Shown piece by piece: positions 22,422 to 34,417 of a stretch of 64,000 nt of DNA. Each line of letters begins with the position of its first letter. Position 1 is the first letter of the stretch. Source of the DNA: Xylogone sp. PMI_703 (taxonomy: Eukaryota > Ascomycota > Leotiomycetes); the NCBI GenBank assembly GCA_021399445.1, contig JAJTUQ010000003.1, positions 1,488,001 through 1,552,000 on the forward strand, in the 5' to 3' direction. The notes beneath the pieces are model-generated. The model saw only the letters and a list, made by a program, of their open reading frames with translations. It searched no databases and was not told where the DNA came from. The translations under genes and the position numbers were made by a program.

Positions 22422-24406
22422 ATGGGTTCAACTACCATACAGACTGTGCAGCTGGAGACCATCAGGCCTCCAGAGCCTGCCAAGGTCTCTGAGATACAAT
22501 CAGTTCAAAGTTCCTCTCCCAGTGCTCAGCCGCATATCCAGACTCAGAATGATGCCATGGTCTCAGAGTCACGTATGGATGCACCGGCAGCAAGGCAACA
22601 AATCTTCGAACAAGAACCATCATTCAACTCTATGGGAAATACTCGCAAAATAGTCATATTGATCTTGATTGTTGCGACCAACTTTGTTCAAGTAAGTGTT
22701 GGCTATACAGTGAATGGATGATAGCAAACGGTTAACTAAACGCCCGGGCATAGATGATATCGAATATGATCGGCCTAGCAGCTGGCCTCGAGATCAGCAA
22801 GATCCTTGGTGCGCCAACGGGGCCTGGAAAAGCAAATTGGGTGGCAGCTTCTTATCCGTAGGTTGCATTGCGCTCTCATCCTCGAAGGACAAATACTAAG
22901 GGTTTCACGCACACATACAGGCTTACTCAAGGAACATTCGTGCTTATAAGTGGCCGACTTGGCGCTGTTTATGGTCATAAAACAATTCTCTTCGTGGGAG
23001 GTGCTTGGTTTGTTCTTTGGTCTCTAATAAATGGATTCGTTAACTCTGTGACCCCATTCATCACTGCAAGAGCTATGTCGGGCATCGGTGGCGCCTTGTT
23101 GATGCCGAATGTTGTAGCAATGATCGTGAGCTAATCCTCCCGCTTTGATTTTATCTCGTTGTTGACCAGTTTATAGGGGATCACTTGTCCACCGGGTAGA
23201 TTAAGGAATATTAGTTTGGGATTTTTTAGTGCTTCGGCCCCTACGGGAAGTTATTTAGGTAGTATAATAGGAGGCGGATTCATAGCTGCTGGAAGATGGG
23301 ATATGTTTTTCTTTACCATGTAAGTTGCGTGATACTGTGTTCATATGTGATAATAGAGTTAATGGTTATAGGGCCATTCTTTGTACAGTCATCTTAGCAA
23401 TTCTATGGATCCTCCTTCCACCTGAGAGACCAGTAGATCGTAATGGTAAGATCGACTGGATTGGAGCTACACTAGGCACGGGAGGTTTGATTGTGTTTAA
23501 CGTGGCATGGAAGTATACAATCCCTTTTCATTACTTTCATGAGGGCCTGTTAACCAAATCAATAGTCAGGCACCGGCAGTGGGTTGGTCTACACCTTATG
23601 AAATCATACTGATATGCCTCGCTATGGTGATACTTGCTCTATTCGCCCTCTGGGAATGGAAATTCGCCCACACGCCGATACTTCCACTCGACATATGGCG
23701 TGCGCCTTCATTTCTCCCCCTCGTACTATGCAGTCTTTTTTGCTTCATGTCTAATGGCATTTTCCTCTGGTACATGGTTGCTTGGCTTGAAATCTTGAGA
23801 GGTTATACTGTTTTAGGCTTTGCCATCTCCTGGACCCCATTTGGTATAATGGGTATTGTAGGAGCTTTAGCCTCTGCTTGGTTAATACCACGCTTAGCAG
23901 CACAATGGATTCTTGCTATAGGTGCAATTGCCATTATGGTGGCAAATTTATTACTAGCAACAATGCCGGAGCAACAGAGCTACTGGGCTCAAGTCTTTCC
24001 CTCCAACCTCTTCATGGCATTCTGCCCCGATTTCGTCTACACAGCTGCGCAAATAATTGCTAGTAATAGCGTGCGCAGGTCCCAACAAGGTGTCGCGGCC
24101 AGTTTGGTAGGCACGCTCAATCTATATGGAACTAGTCTAGGGCTTGGGTTCTCAGGCACTGTAGAGACGGAGATTAACAAGAGAAACAAGAGTCCCGTAG
24201 CGGGGTATAAAGCCGCGCTTTATTTTGGAGCTGGAATCGCTGCTGCGGCATTGGTAATTGATGTCTTGTTTGTGAGAGTTGTCAAGGACCAGCGGGAAGG
24301 GTGGATTGACGAAGAAGATGCGGATGCAGCCAGTGACAGATATCGTGATCAAACTCAGGGCACGTCAACTTCAGTTCAAGCTAGGCACACAGCTGCTTCG
24401 ACATAA
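22422..24406 (+). CDS. DHA2-family MFS multidrug exporter
   Basis: Six exons join in frame: 22422-22691, 22754-22857, 22921-23125, 23177-23319, 23372-23512 and 23566-24406. They give about 567 residues with roughly 14 membrane segments, the DHA2 arrangement. A polar N-terminus precedes the first helix (KIVILILIVATNFVQ). Recognisable blocks are YPLTQGTFVLISGRLGAVYGH (motif A-like loop), RAMSGIGGALLMPN, and the SAS.PTGS.LG..IGG.. stretch typical of proton-antiport DHA2 exporters. The C-terminal tail is hydrophilic. The family exports drugs and secondary metabolites; the substrate here is unknown. It is not adjacent to a biosynthetic gene, so a link to either island is speculative. The ATG at 22365 upstream is in frame and possible, but 22422 is preferred for the usual tail length. 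Confidence 0.85.
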
Positions 24407-24724
24407 TTAAGTTGTAGTAACATTCCAATGGAACCATGTTAGCTGGCACAAATGATTCAGAAGAACACACCAACAAATGCCTTCAAAATAAGATACGAAG
24501 CACAGCGCAGAGTTGGATTGCAATATCAATACCGCTATAAGAGTATATATGTATGGCAACTCAGAATTACATCGTTATATTATAAAAGAGTATGAAAGGA
24601 ACAATAAGCTTCTATTTTGAGTGTGAATCAACTGTTTGGTTCCAACCGTCGTGTGTTCGACTGCACTGAATTTGACAATCCTATTGGCAACAAATTTCTT
24701 TCATCGACTCTCCTTCTCTACAAG
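24407..24724. other. Short convergent intergenic region
   Basis: These 318 bases hold the 3' ends of the DHA2 exporter and the aspartic protease. Nothing else is recognised. Confidence 0.4.
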
Positions 24725-25951
24725 CTACTCTTTATAGTAGACTCGTGGTAAAAACGTGATCTGATCTTTTCCAACATCGAAAATTGTGAGCACGCTCCTT
24801 AAGAATACGCTTCCTAAAATAGGTGGAAAGCCAGGAACAGTTGTTCCTGCTTGGACGCCACTCATGCACCCAAGTGAATCCTGGCAAGCACTGACAATTA
24901 AATCCTTTGGATTGTGATAGAATAGTTTCCCGCCTATCTCGACTGCTAGATCCGGTGCAGTGGCATTGCATTGCACTACGTAAATGCCAAGTTTGTCATT
25001 CCAGATAGCTGGTGGTTGGAAAAGGGCGTTGAAGGCTCTGGCCTGGTCCTCAGGGAATGAGTTGGGAATAGTACCTGTGTCGACGACATATTGCCCCTTT
25101 CCTGCATTTGCTGCTGCTCCTGAGTAGCAAAAGCCATCAACGGTAATGAGATAGTAAGTATGGTGTCGTGTACCGTCGAGGATTTCGTTGGGGACTGTTA
25201 CCGCAGAGTTTTGAGTCGCATTTATTTGCGGATCGTCAATATCCGGGATGCCTCCAAGTGTAATGACGCCTCCAGTGGTCTTGCTTCGACTGAGAGCAGT
25301 GGCAAACACTGGTTCTACCAGTCCATCTCGGAACATAGTGGTGAGAAGAGGTGAGTAATTTTGTTGGTTGCAGTCTTCACCACAGGCCACAATAGAGTCA
25401 CTGCATTGTACGTCCTTCGAGGGGTCGAGACCAGGGTATACTGTCGTCAGGTGTGGGTAGGCAAGGCCAACTAGACCACTTGCTTCACCGGAGTAGCCGA
25501 CGAAAGCGCCAGTGGCTAGGTTGAGCTCCTGCCTTGAGACATTAATACCGCCGAGGGAGACATTACCGTAACCGTTGATGGCATTAATATACTCTCCGGA
25601 TCCGTAGCTGATGTTAGCATGGGTACCAGGATTCTGCTGAAAAGATGCATTAGGGGCAATTCTTGGGCCAGGATAGCCGCAGCCGGGTTGAGATGGATCC
25701 GGATTCACGCATTTGACGCCAGATCCCATGAACCATATATTGGATGATCCTGTATCCATCACGGCGCGGACAGTCTGCGAGCCTACTTGAATGTCGGCTT
25801 CGAAGTTGTGTAGGGCAGGAATCTTTGGTGGATAAAGTGGTATAACATGCTCTGTGATATGATAGCAGGTATCTGCTGGGTGAGATGAGCGAACAGCCAG
25901 AGCTCTGGCTGCCGAAAGGAACAGTGTTGTCGAGACTACTGATGAAAGCAT
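24725..25951 (-). CDS. Secreted pepsin-like aspartic protease
   Basis: This intron-less gene of 408 residues has an N-terminal signal peptide (about 1-18). The A1-family catalytic motifs are DTGSS (Asp66) and DTGT (Asp291), with flap tyrosine Y116 in SYGSGEY. There is only a short stretch between signal peptide and mature fold, so a classical propeptide is reduced or absent. Several N-x-S/T sequons and cysteines fit extracellular secretion. The role is general extracellular proteolysis. It is not one of the known RiPP processing enzymes, although it is the only protease in the window besides the M20 enzyme. A TATATAAA sequence about 90 bases upstream supports the chosen ATG. Confidence 0.9.
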   Translation of the reverse strand: MLSSVVSTTLFLSAARALAVRSSHPADTCYHITEHVIPLYPPKIPALHNFEADIQVGSQTVRAVMDTGSSNIWFMGSGVKCVNPDPSQPGCGYPGPRIAPNASFQQNPGTHANISYGSGEYINAINGYGNVSLGGINVSRQELNLATGAFVGYSGEASGLVGLAYPHLTTVYPGLDPSKDVQCSDSIVACGEDCNQQNYSPLLTTMFRDGLVEPVFATALSRSKTTGGVITLGGIPDIDDPQINATQNSAVTVPNEILDGTRHHTYYLITVDGFCYSGAAANAGKGQYVVDTGTIPNSFPEDQARAFNALFQPPAIWNDKLGIYVVQCNATAPDLAVEIGGKLFYHNPKDLIVSACQDSLGCMSGVQAGTTVPGFPPILGSVFLRSVLTIFDVGKDQITFLPRVYYKE

Positions 25952-26038
25952 CCTGAAAGATAGCTAAAGGAAGCTAAAGTGATGGACCAGATGAACAAAC
26001 TGTGGATAATAGAGCCCTTGAACGGTGTGAAAGCATGC

Positions 26039-26046
26039 TTTATATA
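26039..26046 (-). promoter_or_regulatory. Probable TATA box of the aspartic protease
   Basis: On the minus strand this reads TATATAAA, about 90 bases upstream of the protease start codon. Confidence 0.5.
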
Positions 26047-28353
26047 CTTATAACCATGAGAAAGTCAAAGAGCCCTGCCATGTTACAGCCTCTTTGGTTC
26101 ACGAGCTTAACGTTGGAACATGCTCCATTGTTGAGGCGCGGTCCTCATAAGTGGTATTAGATGAACGATTTCCTTTCCATAATGGACTAAATCTGGGAGA
26201 AGAATGAATGCCGCTCTAATTTATTCATCGAAAAAGGGGTAACTTGGATAATCGAACCCATTATATGGGCTCACAGCGAGTCAGCGAGTTAGCGAGGCGT
26301 ACAATAAGCGGCTATGTCGAAAATAAAGCCAGGTACACATCAGCCTCTGAGCTCATTCCTTGCAGTCTGATGTAACCTGATGATTTTAGCTTTATTATCA
26401 AGTTGTCTCGAAGAGGTTGTCCATGAAACTTCGGCTAATTAAAAGGAGCATGGCTGTAAGAATCTCATTGTTTTTAGCTGTAGACATTGCAGGGAGCGCA
26501 TTTTGGTCCAAGCTAGGAAATTGATCTACAACCCTCGGATGCCAAACTCTATATTACTGGCAAACTGGCTTCAGGATCAACAATTATTACTCAAGAACGA
26601 TGAAGCGATATGCTTGCTTGTAAACAGAATTAAAAATAATACGAAACTTCGGGGCTGAATGGGAAAATTTCCTGAGCATACCCGATAATAATCCTCCACA
26701 AATTGATCAGCCTTAGCATAACCTTGAATTAGAACGAAATGAATACCCGAAATAATTCTGGAAGGGTATATTCCGGGCCAATTCCTGGAATGCATACCGG
26801 TTGTTTCTTTCAGAGAAACATTCAGACACGAATATATATGAAGAGCATTCTAGCTGAAAGTGGCTCTAACCGATAGACAACAACTCAAGATGAGCAATTG
26901 CGAATAATTGCTATAATCAAATGCGAAGCAATCGCTGTTCCTGAGTACAATGATTAGACAGTGTGATTGTACGGCCAGTAACACGGTCTATCAGTCATAG
27001 CTCTTCCAAGATTTATGTTGCTAATGCTGCAAATTGCTCTTCCGTTGAAGATATTATATGGTGCAATATAATGTTCGGAATAGCTTCATCGAATCTGTTG
27101 TCGCTAGCTGGACCATGCTACCGCCCTCTACTCCGTAAGCATTATGAATTGTGGTCGTGTTTTCAAAAGAGCAATATATCGTACACTCTCTTCCTTCTGA
27201 CATACATGCCAAGTTGAATTAAGATGCACAAAGCTCCCGATTTCAATGCTATCTATACATTTGATAATGAAAGCCAAAGTGGCTCGTTACGCTTTGCTTC
27301 GACTCGTGTAGCCCTGGGTTGTTCACGATGACGCACGCGACACACAGGCAAAAGTGGGGAGCGGCAACGAACGCCATTCTGGTTGCCGAACAAGCTTAAC
27401 CTCTATTTAAGGTTTAGAGTGTGTACGCGTAAACTATCGAGTACTGTAGATAACGGACGTAAAGGATATGTGATTACCCGGACTTCATCTTGCTGATACG
27501 ATCTCCCAGGAATTGTAATAGCATCTAACATGATCGTCCTTGTAGTATGTCCTGTTCTTCTGATTCATCGACGCTAGTCAGGCTTCTTTATTGGATCTGC
27601 CCTTTTAGCCGTCTCTTTTGGATAACGAATCAATGGTTCTAAAGAGAGACCACCACGGCGATTATCCAGATATCTATTATGCTCCTGCCTCATATAACCA
27701 GTGTGCAAGGAAGAGTGGGAGCTTCTACCCCGCAGTAGGCGCAACTGTTTAATCCCGAGTTACATGTTACATCCTGCTTATCTGATATCTTTCAACCCGC
27801 GAGCATAATGGGCTTATCTTGAGATTATCAGAGGAAAAGAGGTCCAGCTTCAGTGATCAAAGGGCTCAGCTTTCGCTCCTGTTAAACTTAATAGACATGA
27901 TTTGGTAACTGTAGCAGAATTCTCAAGGAAGTCTTTAGGGATCATATAGCATCGGTCGCATGAACGGTCGGGTTTGCCAAGGACAAGGCCCCTCACACAT
28001 CGCTATGATAAAGGTTGGATGCCAAGCATGTTCGGGGGAGCCTCGATATTGATAACGCTGCGGGAGTGCATCTGCTGGAGTGAGTCGGCCTCGATAAGGG
28101 GGACCGGCCGTAGACAGCCGCAAGGAATCCATGTGGATCAAGGTTGACAGTGGCGCAACATCCCTTTCTCATTGGGTTAAAATCCGGATCGGTATATCGA
28201 TTTCTTTATCATCGGGCTATACTCTTGTGTTGTTTAACTTTGTTCTATGCGATAATCTGCCGACTAAGATGATAACCGGCTTAACAACTTCCCAAACGGA
28301 CCTCGTCAAGGATGATCGCATTACACTCTTTATGCCATGCTTCTAACTCTGGG

Positions 28354-28360
28354 TATATAA
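28354..28360 (+). promoter_or_regulatory. Probable TATA box of the Dal5-like transporter
   Basis: TATATAA lies 93 bases upstream of the transporter ATG. It is the only TATA-like element close to this start. Confidence 0.5.
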
Positions 28361-28452
28361 GCTACTACGAGTGACACTCCAGAGATTGACTAAGTTCGTC
28401 GACCTGAAATCTTAGTCTTAAGTTTCTTATTCCTTGCTCTCTGCTGTCTGCA

Positions 28453-30090
28453 ATGTCTCAGGTTCCACCGTCACCCATAGTTCCCATAGAAGATGGAAAG
28501 TCCCCAGGAGTGTACGAGACCAAAACCGAGGCCAGCATAACCACCTCGCCAGTTAGTAAAGATGATGTCAGCTCCTTAGATGGCGACGATGCTCTCAAGC
28601 TGGCCGGTACTTCTGCACAACAATTCGATGACAAGTACTACCTTCGCCTTCGACGGAAGATCGTAAGTCATCTGAGATTCCAAGTCCGTCCATTGACTGC
28701 ATAGCTGATCTCACTTTTCTAGGATATTCATGTTATGCCTTTGCTCGTCTTTGTCTACTTTACTCAATTCTTGGACAAAAACATCCTATCTTATGCCTCC
28801 ATCATGGGTTTCCCCATCACTGGTATTTGGTACAATGATGTTGCCCAGGCGTTCTACATGGGATTTCTAGTCTGGATGTTCCCCACGCAGTACATTGGTC
28901 AGAAATTCCCCATAGCAAAATATCTCGGCTGCCACATCATCGTCTGGGGAGGACTTGTCATGCTCCACGCTGTCTGCCACAGCTTCTCTGGCTTCTATGC
29001 CCTCCGATTCTTTCTCGGTATGCTCGAGGCATGCGTCTCTCCGAGCTTGATTCTTATTGTGAGTATGTGGTACAAGCAAAACGAACGCGCTTCTCGCATC
29101 GGATGGTTCTATGCTGGTAATCTTAGCACGTCGGTGGTTGGCGGTGGCGTCGCCTACGGAGTCACGTTCTACAAGGGGGCCATCGAGCCATGGAAACTGC
29201 TATACCTTATCCTTGGTGTACTTGCTATTTTTAATGGTATTCTTGTCGTTCTCTTCCTCCCAGACTCTCCCATCACCGCCCGTTTCTTATCGTCGGAAGA
29301 GAAAGTTGCTGCACTTGAGCGTGTCCGCCTCGACCAAGCCGGCACCCACAACAGGCACATTAAGAAATATCAGATTGTCGAAACCTTCAAAGATATTCGT
29401 ACCTGGATTATGTTTATTATCATAATGTGTATTGGTGTTCCCAACGGTGGCAACTCGGCCTTTAGCAACATTATTACGAAGAGCTTTGGCTGGACTTCTC
29501 GTCAAACTTTACTGCTCGACATGCCTCGTGCGGCCATCGGTGGCTTTGCGGTTGTGGCAGTAGGATGGCTCTCGGACCGTATCAACGATCGAATGACTTT
29601 AATCCTCATCTTCACGCTTCCTACTCTCATAGGTATGATAATTATGACTACTATGCAATATTCGGGCCAGAAAGGTGTTCTTCAATTTGCACAACTGTTC
29701 CAGAACCTGTCAGCTCCAGGCTTCCCTCTGTGCTACGCTTGGAATGCGAGCAACACTGGTGGCCACACTAAGAAAGTCACCGTCAACTCTTTCACTCTTT
29801 TCACCTTTGGTGTAGGCTCTGTTGTAGGCACTTATATCTTCCTACCTCAGAATGCGCCTGGCTATATCCCTGGAAAAGCAGCTATCGTAGTTCTGACTGC
29901 AGTCATGATGATATGCTGCGTTGCAATGGCGTACGTCAATGTGCGCTGGAATAGGCAGAAGAAAGCAGAGCTCGAGAAGTTAATTGCTGATAATGGCTGG
30001 ACGGAGGAAGATGTTGAGAGGGAGAGGGAGAAGGCTGCTTTTCTGGACCTCACCGATAGGGAAAATGTTTTCTTTACATACACCCGGTAA
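28453..30090 (+). CDS. MFS transporter, allantoate permease (Dal5)/anion:cation symporter type
   Basis: Two exons, 28453-28662 and 28723-30090, give 525 residues. After an acidic N-terminal tail the protein has about 12 membrane segments. Family features include the first-helix LVFVYFTQFLDKNILSYA signature (DK instead of the common DR), a GR-type gate region replaced by FLVWMFPTQYIGQKFP, RFFLGMLEACVSPS, and FLPDSPITARFL before the central loop. These place it in the ACS/Dal5 group that imports allantoate, ureidosuccinate, nicotinate, biotin precursors and other carboxylates. The exact substrate cannot be read from sequence. The M20 ureidohydrolase-like gene at 57089-58706 could act on similar compounds but is 27 kb away. 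It is intact, with a TATA box 93 bases upstream. Confidence 0.87.
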
Positions 30091-30382
30091 TTTGCAGTGA
30101 GGAATATGCCGCTGGTCTCTGTGTCCGTGGGACGAGTGACAGAGCTGGACATCTAGATAGCCAATTGACAATTCTTTGCTATAATTTAAATGGAATCACT
30201 TCGATCTCAATTTGTTATTGAAACTTGTTTGATTCGTTGACGTGAACTCAGAGTTTTATTGATTGCCGAATATCATTTAAATCCGGCTTTATCAGCCGGG
30301 ACCCTAATCTTATTTCACTTGCCTTATCCCTCTAACTATGCACTGTGGCACTATGTTTCTCGAAGTGGATGTATAAAGTATC

Positions 30383-31475
30383 TCAACCGAATATACGCAT
30401 CTTGTGGTCATGGGTGTAAAAGAAAGGATCATTAAAACGTAACCCTCTGTCCATACCGGTAATCTTATCGAGATCATCTTTAGACAAGTCGAATCCGAGA
30501 GAATCGAGGTTCTCAGCTCGTCGCTTAGGATTGTTGGACTTGGGGATAACAGCGACGTTCCTTTGTGTCGCCCACCTGAGCAAGATCTGTGAAGGAGTCC
30601 TGCTGTATTTGGTCGCTAGATCTTTAATCAGTCCTGCCTCCAAAAGCGGCTCAATTGCTTTCGCTTTTTCAGCTGGAATGCCATCCATCTCCAGGAAACT
30701 CTGAGGGCCGAAAGAGGAATAAGCAGTGATGACAATATTGCTAGCTTGGGCTAGGTGAATAAGTGCTGGCTGAACGAGATAGGGATGGTGCTCAATTTGG
30801 AGCGCGGAAATAGGATGACGATTGTATCGTTGCAAGTCATAGATGCTCTGGGCTTGAAAGTTGGAGACACCAATTGACCGAACAATACCCTGGTCAACAG
30901 CTTGCTCTAGTGCCTCCCAAGTCTCACGAATAGTGGCTTTTGAAACCTCAACCTTGGTTCCGGCAGCATCTATAGTCCAACCCTTGGCTTTGTCAGTATC
31001 GTACGTTTGCAGTACGCTTTAGCAAGGCTTGAACTCACAGGGAATTTTCTCTCAGCAGGGTCCACATACTTGAGCGCAACAGGAAAATGAATCAGATAGA
31101 GATCAATGTATCCGAGACCCCAGGTCTCATTCTGTTCTTTGGCCATAGATAGCGCCCTTTCCTTCTCATGGTACGTATTCCAAAGTTTGGTTGTCAAGAA
31201 AATATCTTCACGCTTGACAAGACCCTCCTTGATAGCTCGTTGGAGTCCTTGGCCAGCCTCTTTCTCGTTACCATAATCGTATGCACCATCAAAACATCGG
31301 TATCCAGCTTTAACAGCCTATATATTTTGATTAATTGATGTTCTCACTGATCACCTTGACGATATTGACATACAGTATAGACAGTCTCAGCAACCTCTTC
31401 TGCCGGAACTTTCCAGAGTCCAAATCCAACAAGAGGCATCAAACGCCCCGATGCAAGTCTAATTGTAGATGCCAT
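30383..31475 (-). CDS. Aldo-keto reductase, xylose-reductase type
   Basis: Three exons on the minus strand (31475-31374, 31317-31039, 30982-30383) give 326 residues, the standard AKR length. The catalytic tetrad is visible: Asp44 and Tyr49 in FDGAYDYGNE, Lys78 in TTKLWN, and His in YLIHFPV. The spacing matches yeast-type D-xylose reductases (AKR2B). The phrase KYVDPAERKFPGW after intron 2 and the coenzyme motif IPKSNNPKR near the C-terminus support NADPH-linked reduction of aldoses such as xylose to xylitol. It is a primary-metabolism type enzyme and no cluster membership is evident. The first intron (31373-31318) follows codon 34 and the second ends with a TACTGAC branch point. Confidence 0.9.
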
Positions 31476-32579
31476 TTTCAAATATTGAAATAGATATAGA
31501 AGATATGATTGTAATTCCTATGCGGTAAAGCACAATTGGACGAGCAAACTGAGAACGTAGCTTGTAATTTATTATAGACTTCGTGTCTATAGACCACAAT
31601 TTATACATATCAATTTTCTTAATCCACCCCATGCCAATATCATTATTGAAGAGCATAATTATGTCACATAATCGGACATCTTAATCAGCTATCGGTGATT
31701 GCAAGCCAACGATCGTCTCGGATTTCCACTTATTGTTTACCGTTGCATTCGTAAGCTCTTTTGCAGGACCATGAGATGTTCCCTTTCCAAGGTTATGTCT
31801 GGGCTGTTTCAGTATGTTTCCTAATTCAGCTCGCCGAAGAGTCATTACAGATCTAGGTGATGACAAAGATGACACAACGGGGCGGTTTGGTGGAATCTAA
31901 CCTTCACGGGATGCCCCAATTGGTGTTCCGCGCGGCTCAGCCTTATGGTACCTGAGAGCAGAAAAATTTTGTGTGATGATCAGAACTTGACCCCACACTC
32001 TGGGCAGCTTCCATGCTAACTAAATGAAGAATCTAATTGCTTTGTACAATCTTACCCTGTTATGGTAATCCGGTATCTGTTGTTAAGTGCTGGTCCCATC
32101 ATACTTACCGTACAGGTGCATGCTATCAAATGTAGTAGTACAGAGAAAAAATTGTCGAGTCAATGGAGAGTGAGAAGGTAATAAGCTATACTACTGGCAT
32201 AATATCCAACAGAAAGCAAATGTTTCTGAACTTGTTTGATACTCTTAATTATTCTGTTGTCAGAAAAAAAAACTCCAGTCATCTGACTGCTGATACACCC
32301 TTGTATGATCCGACATCGGCATCTAAATATTGAGTGATTATTCGGGAATCTAACCCAGAGTTATATAGACCATAGCTCTTCATACATAGAAACTGCAAAT
32401 TTACGCGGATTTGAGCTGTGTAAAGGTATATGGATACAATATTCCTATTAGCCACAAAGTTTCACGTCTATTGGAGCTCTATTCAATCAACAGGGTCTTC
32501 CACCTGTCTAATAATTGTGATACTCTAAATCTCTTGTGGTTTGACTAGTATTACGAAGTAAACGCCTACTTAGCCTTTG
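31476..32579. other. Intergenic, no feature recognised
   Basis: This 1.1-kb AT-rich stretch lies between two minus-strand genes. Short open frames on both strands have no recognisable features. Confidence 0.4.
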
Positions 32580-33548
32580 TCAGTTATTTTTGACTAGATG
32601 ACTTAGTACCCATTTGACCTCGTCAACGATCAGTTCTGGCTCTAGTAGCTGGACATTATGTCCACTCTTCGATGTATCTCGGAATCTATGCACACTCGAA
32701 AGAGATAATATCTCCTTTGCACGCACAGTAGAAGTCGCTTTCCAGAATTCTATAATTTCTCGGAATTCCTCACGGTCCTTCTCTGATCCATTGCCTGCTT
32801 TAACCCCAGCTTCATACATTCGTTGAAAATCACGAGCTGTGTTTGCATGGATGACACTTATAGGGCGGTTTTGCATAACTTGATTTTGAAGCTGCTGTTT
32901 TGCTGCCAGGACTCGAGAATCTCCTTTTGCACCCGCCTCTTCAGCTGCTTGAGTGACTGCAGTTGAGGGCTTCCTCTGCACATCCAACACAGCTTGGAAT
33001 TCTTCCTCTGACAACGGAGTATCAGCTTTTATACCTACAACTTCCCAGTAGTCTATACCGGCCATCATGATATCGAAACACGGAGGGGGGAAGTTCTCGT
33101 GATGTAGAAACGTATTTTCCTGGTTGGCGTCCACGAAAACTATTCCCACAACGTCATTGGGCCGTAAATGTAAAAACTCTCTAGATGTAATACCGCCTCG
33201 TGAATGACACAATATAATGTATGGTGGGTTAACACCTGCATTTTTGAGTAGCGTGTCAAGATCAGTGGCTATAGAAACGGCGCTGATAGCGTCTGGAGGA
33301 TTGGGTGGGCTTTCGCTCCTCCCTAATCCTGAGCGATCGTAACATAAGAATCGCGCGAACGGTCGAATAAGTCGCTGTACGGCTACCCATTCATCAATGG
33401 TACTGCCCAGCCCTTGCATCAATAAGATAAGCGGTTCTCCATCTTGTCGATCGGGACCAGAGACCGACATATAGAGGCTGTGGCTGCCTATTGAAACAAG
33501 TCCCGATTTCTCGCCTTTCTCCCAGTCCTGGCCGGATTCTTGAGCCAT
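32580..33548 (-). CDS. Alpha/beta hydrolase
   Basis: The intact single-exon product has 322 residues. An alpha/beta-hydrolase fold is shown by the oxyanion strand LILLMQGLGST (about 40-50), the CYDRSGLGRSES turn (69-80), the nucleophile elbow CHSRGG with Ser116, a VFVDANQE strand, and a C-terminal SGHNVQ supplying the catalytic His. The nucleophile context is C-x-S-x-G with Arg after Ser, a variant of GxSxG found in peroxidase/esterase-like members. The substrate is unknown. A MITE-like element begins 188 bases upstream of its start, so its promoter may be altered. No signal peptide is seen, so the enzyme is probably cytosolic. Confidence 0.85.
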   Translation of the reverse strand: MAQESGQDWEKGEKSGLVSIGSHSLYMSVSGPDRQDGEPLILLMQGLGSTIDEWVAVQRLIRPFARFLCYDRSGLGRSESPPNPPDAISAVSIATDLDTLLKNAGVNPPYIILCHSRGGITSREFLHLRPNDVVGIVFVDANQENTFLHHENFPPPCFDIMMAGIDYWEVVGIKADTPLSEEEFQAVLDVQRKPSTAVTQAAEEAGAKGDSRVLAAKQQLQNQVMQNRPISVIHANTARDFQRMYEAGVKAGNGSEKDREEFREIIEFWKATSTVRAKEILSLSSVHRFRDTSKSGHNVQLLEPELIVDEVKWVLSHLVKNN

Positions 33549-33735
33549 CTTAACTGTGTTATATCAATAGTGCCTGAATGGGTGGTGGGTTAAAATTTTG
33601 AGTAGTATCGTATTATGTATTCATTGCGGGAGAATGTGATGGGTGGCTATATTGATGGATTGTAGAGAGAACGGTAGCCATGTACAAAGAGATTTGGTTG
33701 GATGCCCATCGGTCACATGATCCGACAATTCCGTA

Positions 33736-33885
33736 CCAGTATTCACCCCTCAACCGGACAGCCCCCTCAACCGGACACTTTATAGGTGCTTTAGGCTATA
33801 CTTCGGCACTCGCTACAGGCTCACAGACGCTAAGAGGCCCTGAAAATGTACCCCTAATCTCTCGCTATTCACTGTAATATCGCTT
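33736..33885 (+). repeat. Left terminal inverted repeat
   Basis: This is the 150-base left arm of the element. Near its end the sequence CCCTCAACCGGACA occurs twice in tandem, a likely transposase-binding arrangement. Confidence 0.9.
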
Positions 33886-34266
33886 GAAGCCCCCTATTAC
33901 CACCTGATTCTTGTGATTATATAGGTAAACTACATTTTATAGGCTCTATACAGCCTGAAATGCACTATTTACAGTATGTTATGAAGTCTCCTCTTACCAC
34001 TACATACAGAATCAGGTCATGTGACTCATAGCCGAGCCGGTCAGGCCGGCAAGCTAGCAAGCTGGCAACCATAACATACAACCATAACATGGCCCTTCGC
34101 TTAAAAAGGGCTAAAGGTCGATTTATATTATATTCTTATTCATAAATAGCTTTTTATAACTAAATTGTAGTACTTGATCAGTTTACTATTTCCATACTTA
34201 TCACGTTATATCTTATATTGTTTATTGAATCTCTCCTTCATTGTACAGTTAACCCCCTGACAATTA

Positions 34267-34415
34267 AAGCGATACTACAGTGAATAGCGAGAGATTAGGG
34301 GTACATTTTCAGGGCCTCTTAGCGTCTGTGAGCCTGTAGCGAGTGCCGAAGTATAGCCTAAAGCACCTATAAAGTGTCCGGTTGAGGGGCTGTCCGGTTG
34401 AGGGGTGAATACTGG
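34267..34415 (-). repeat. Right terminal inverted repeat
   Basis: This is the 149-base right arm, almost perfectly complementary to the left arm. It lacks one C of the poly-C between the two CCCTCAACCGGACA copies. Confidence 0.9.
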
Positions 34416-34417
34416 TA

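Larger units (their letters stand above)
25952..28452. other. 2.5-kb intergenic region between divergent genes
   Basis: This is the promoter space of the protease and the Dal5-like transporter. An imperfect tandem array of AGCGAGTC/AGCGAGTT lies around 26275-26298. Short open frames lack features. A GGGTTCGAT-like box near 26250 on the minus strand does not sit in a foldable tRNA. Confidence 0.4.
33736..34415. mobile_element. MITE-like DNA transposon with 150-bp TIRs and TA target duplication
   Basis: The element is 680 bases, starts CCAGTATTCACCCC and ends with the exact reverse complement, flanked on both sides by TA (33734-33735 and 34416-34417). The terminal inverted repeats are 149-150 bases and differ only by about one indel and one substitution, so insertion was recent. 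The roughly 380-base interior has no transposase. TA duplication and CCAGTATT ends fit the Tc1/mariner-pogo (Fot-like) superfamily, which would supply transposase in trans; that assignment is inference. Confidence 0.88.

Noticed and set aside
24725..25951. Aspartic protease as the RiPP processing enzyme
   Set aside because: It is 15 kb from the precursor, and known processing is by Kex2-type serine proteases. Only its secreted nature supports a link.
26221..26310. Possible minus-strand tRNA with a GGGTTCGAT box
   Set aside because: I could not fold an acceptor stem, D-arm or normal T-stem around it.
33680..33877. 65-codon plus-strand frame
   Set aside because: It lies mostly inside the left terminal inverted repeat of the MITE-like element and is a chance frame.
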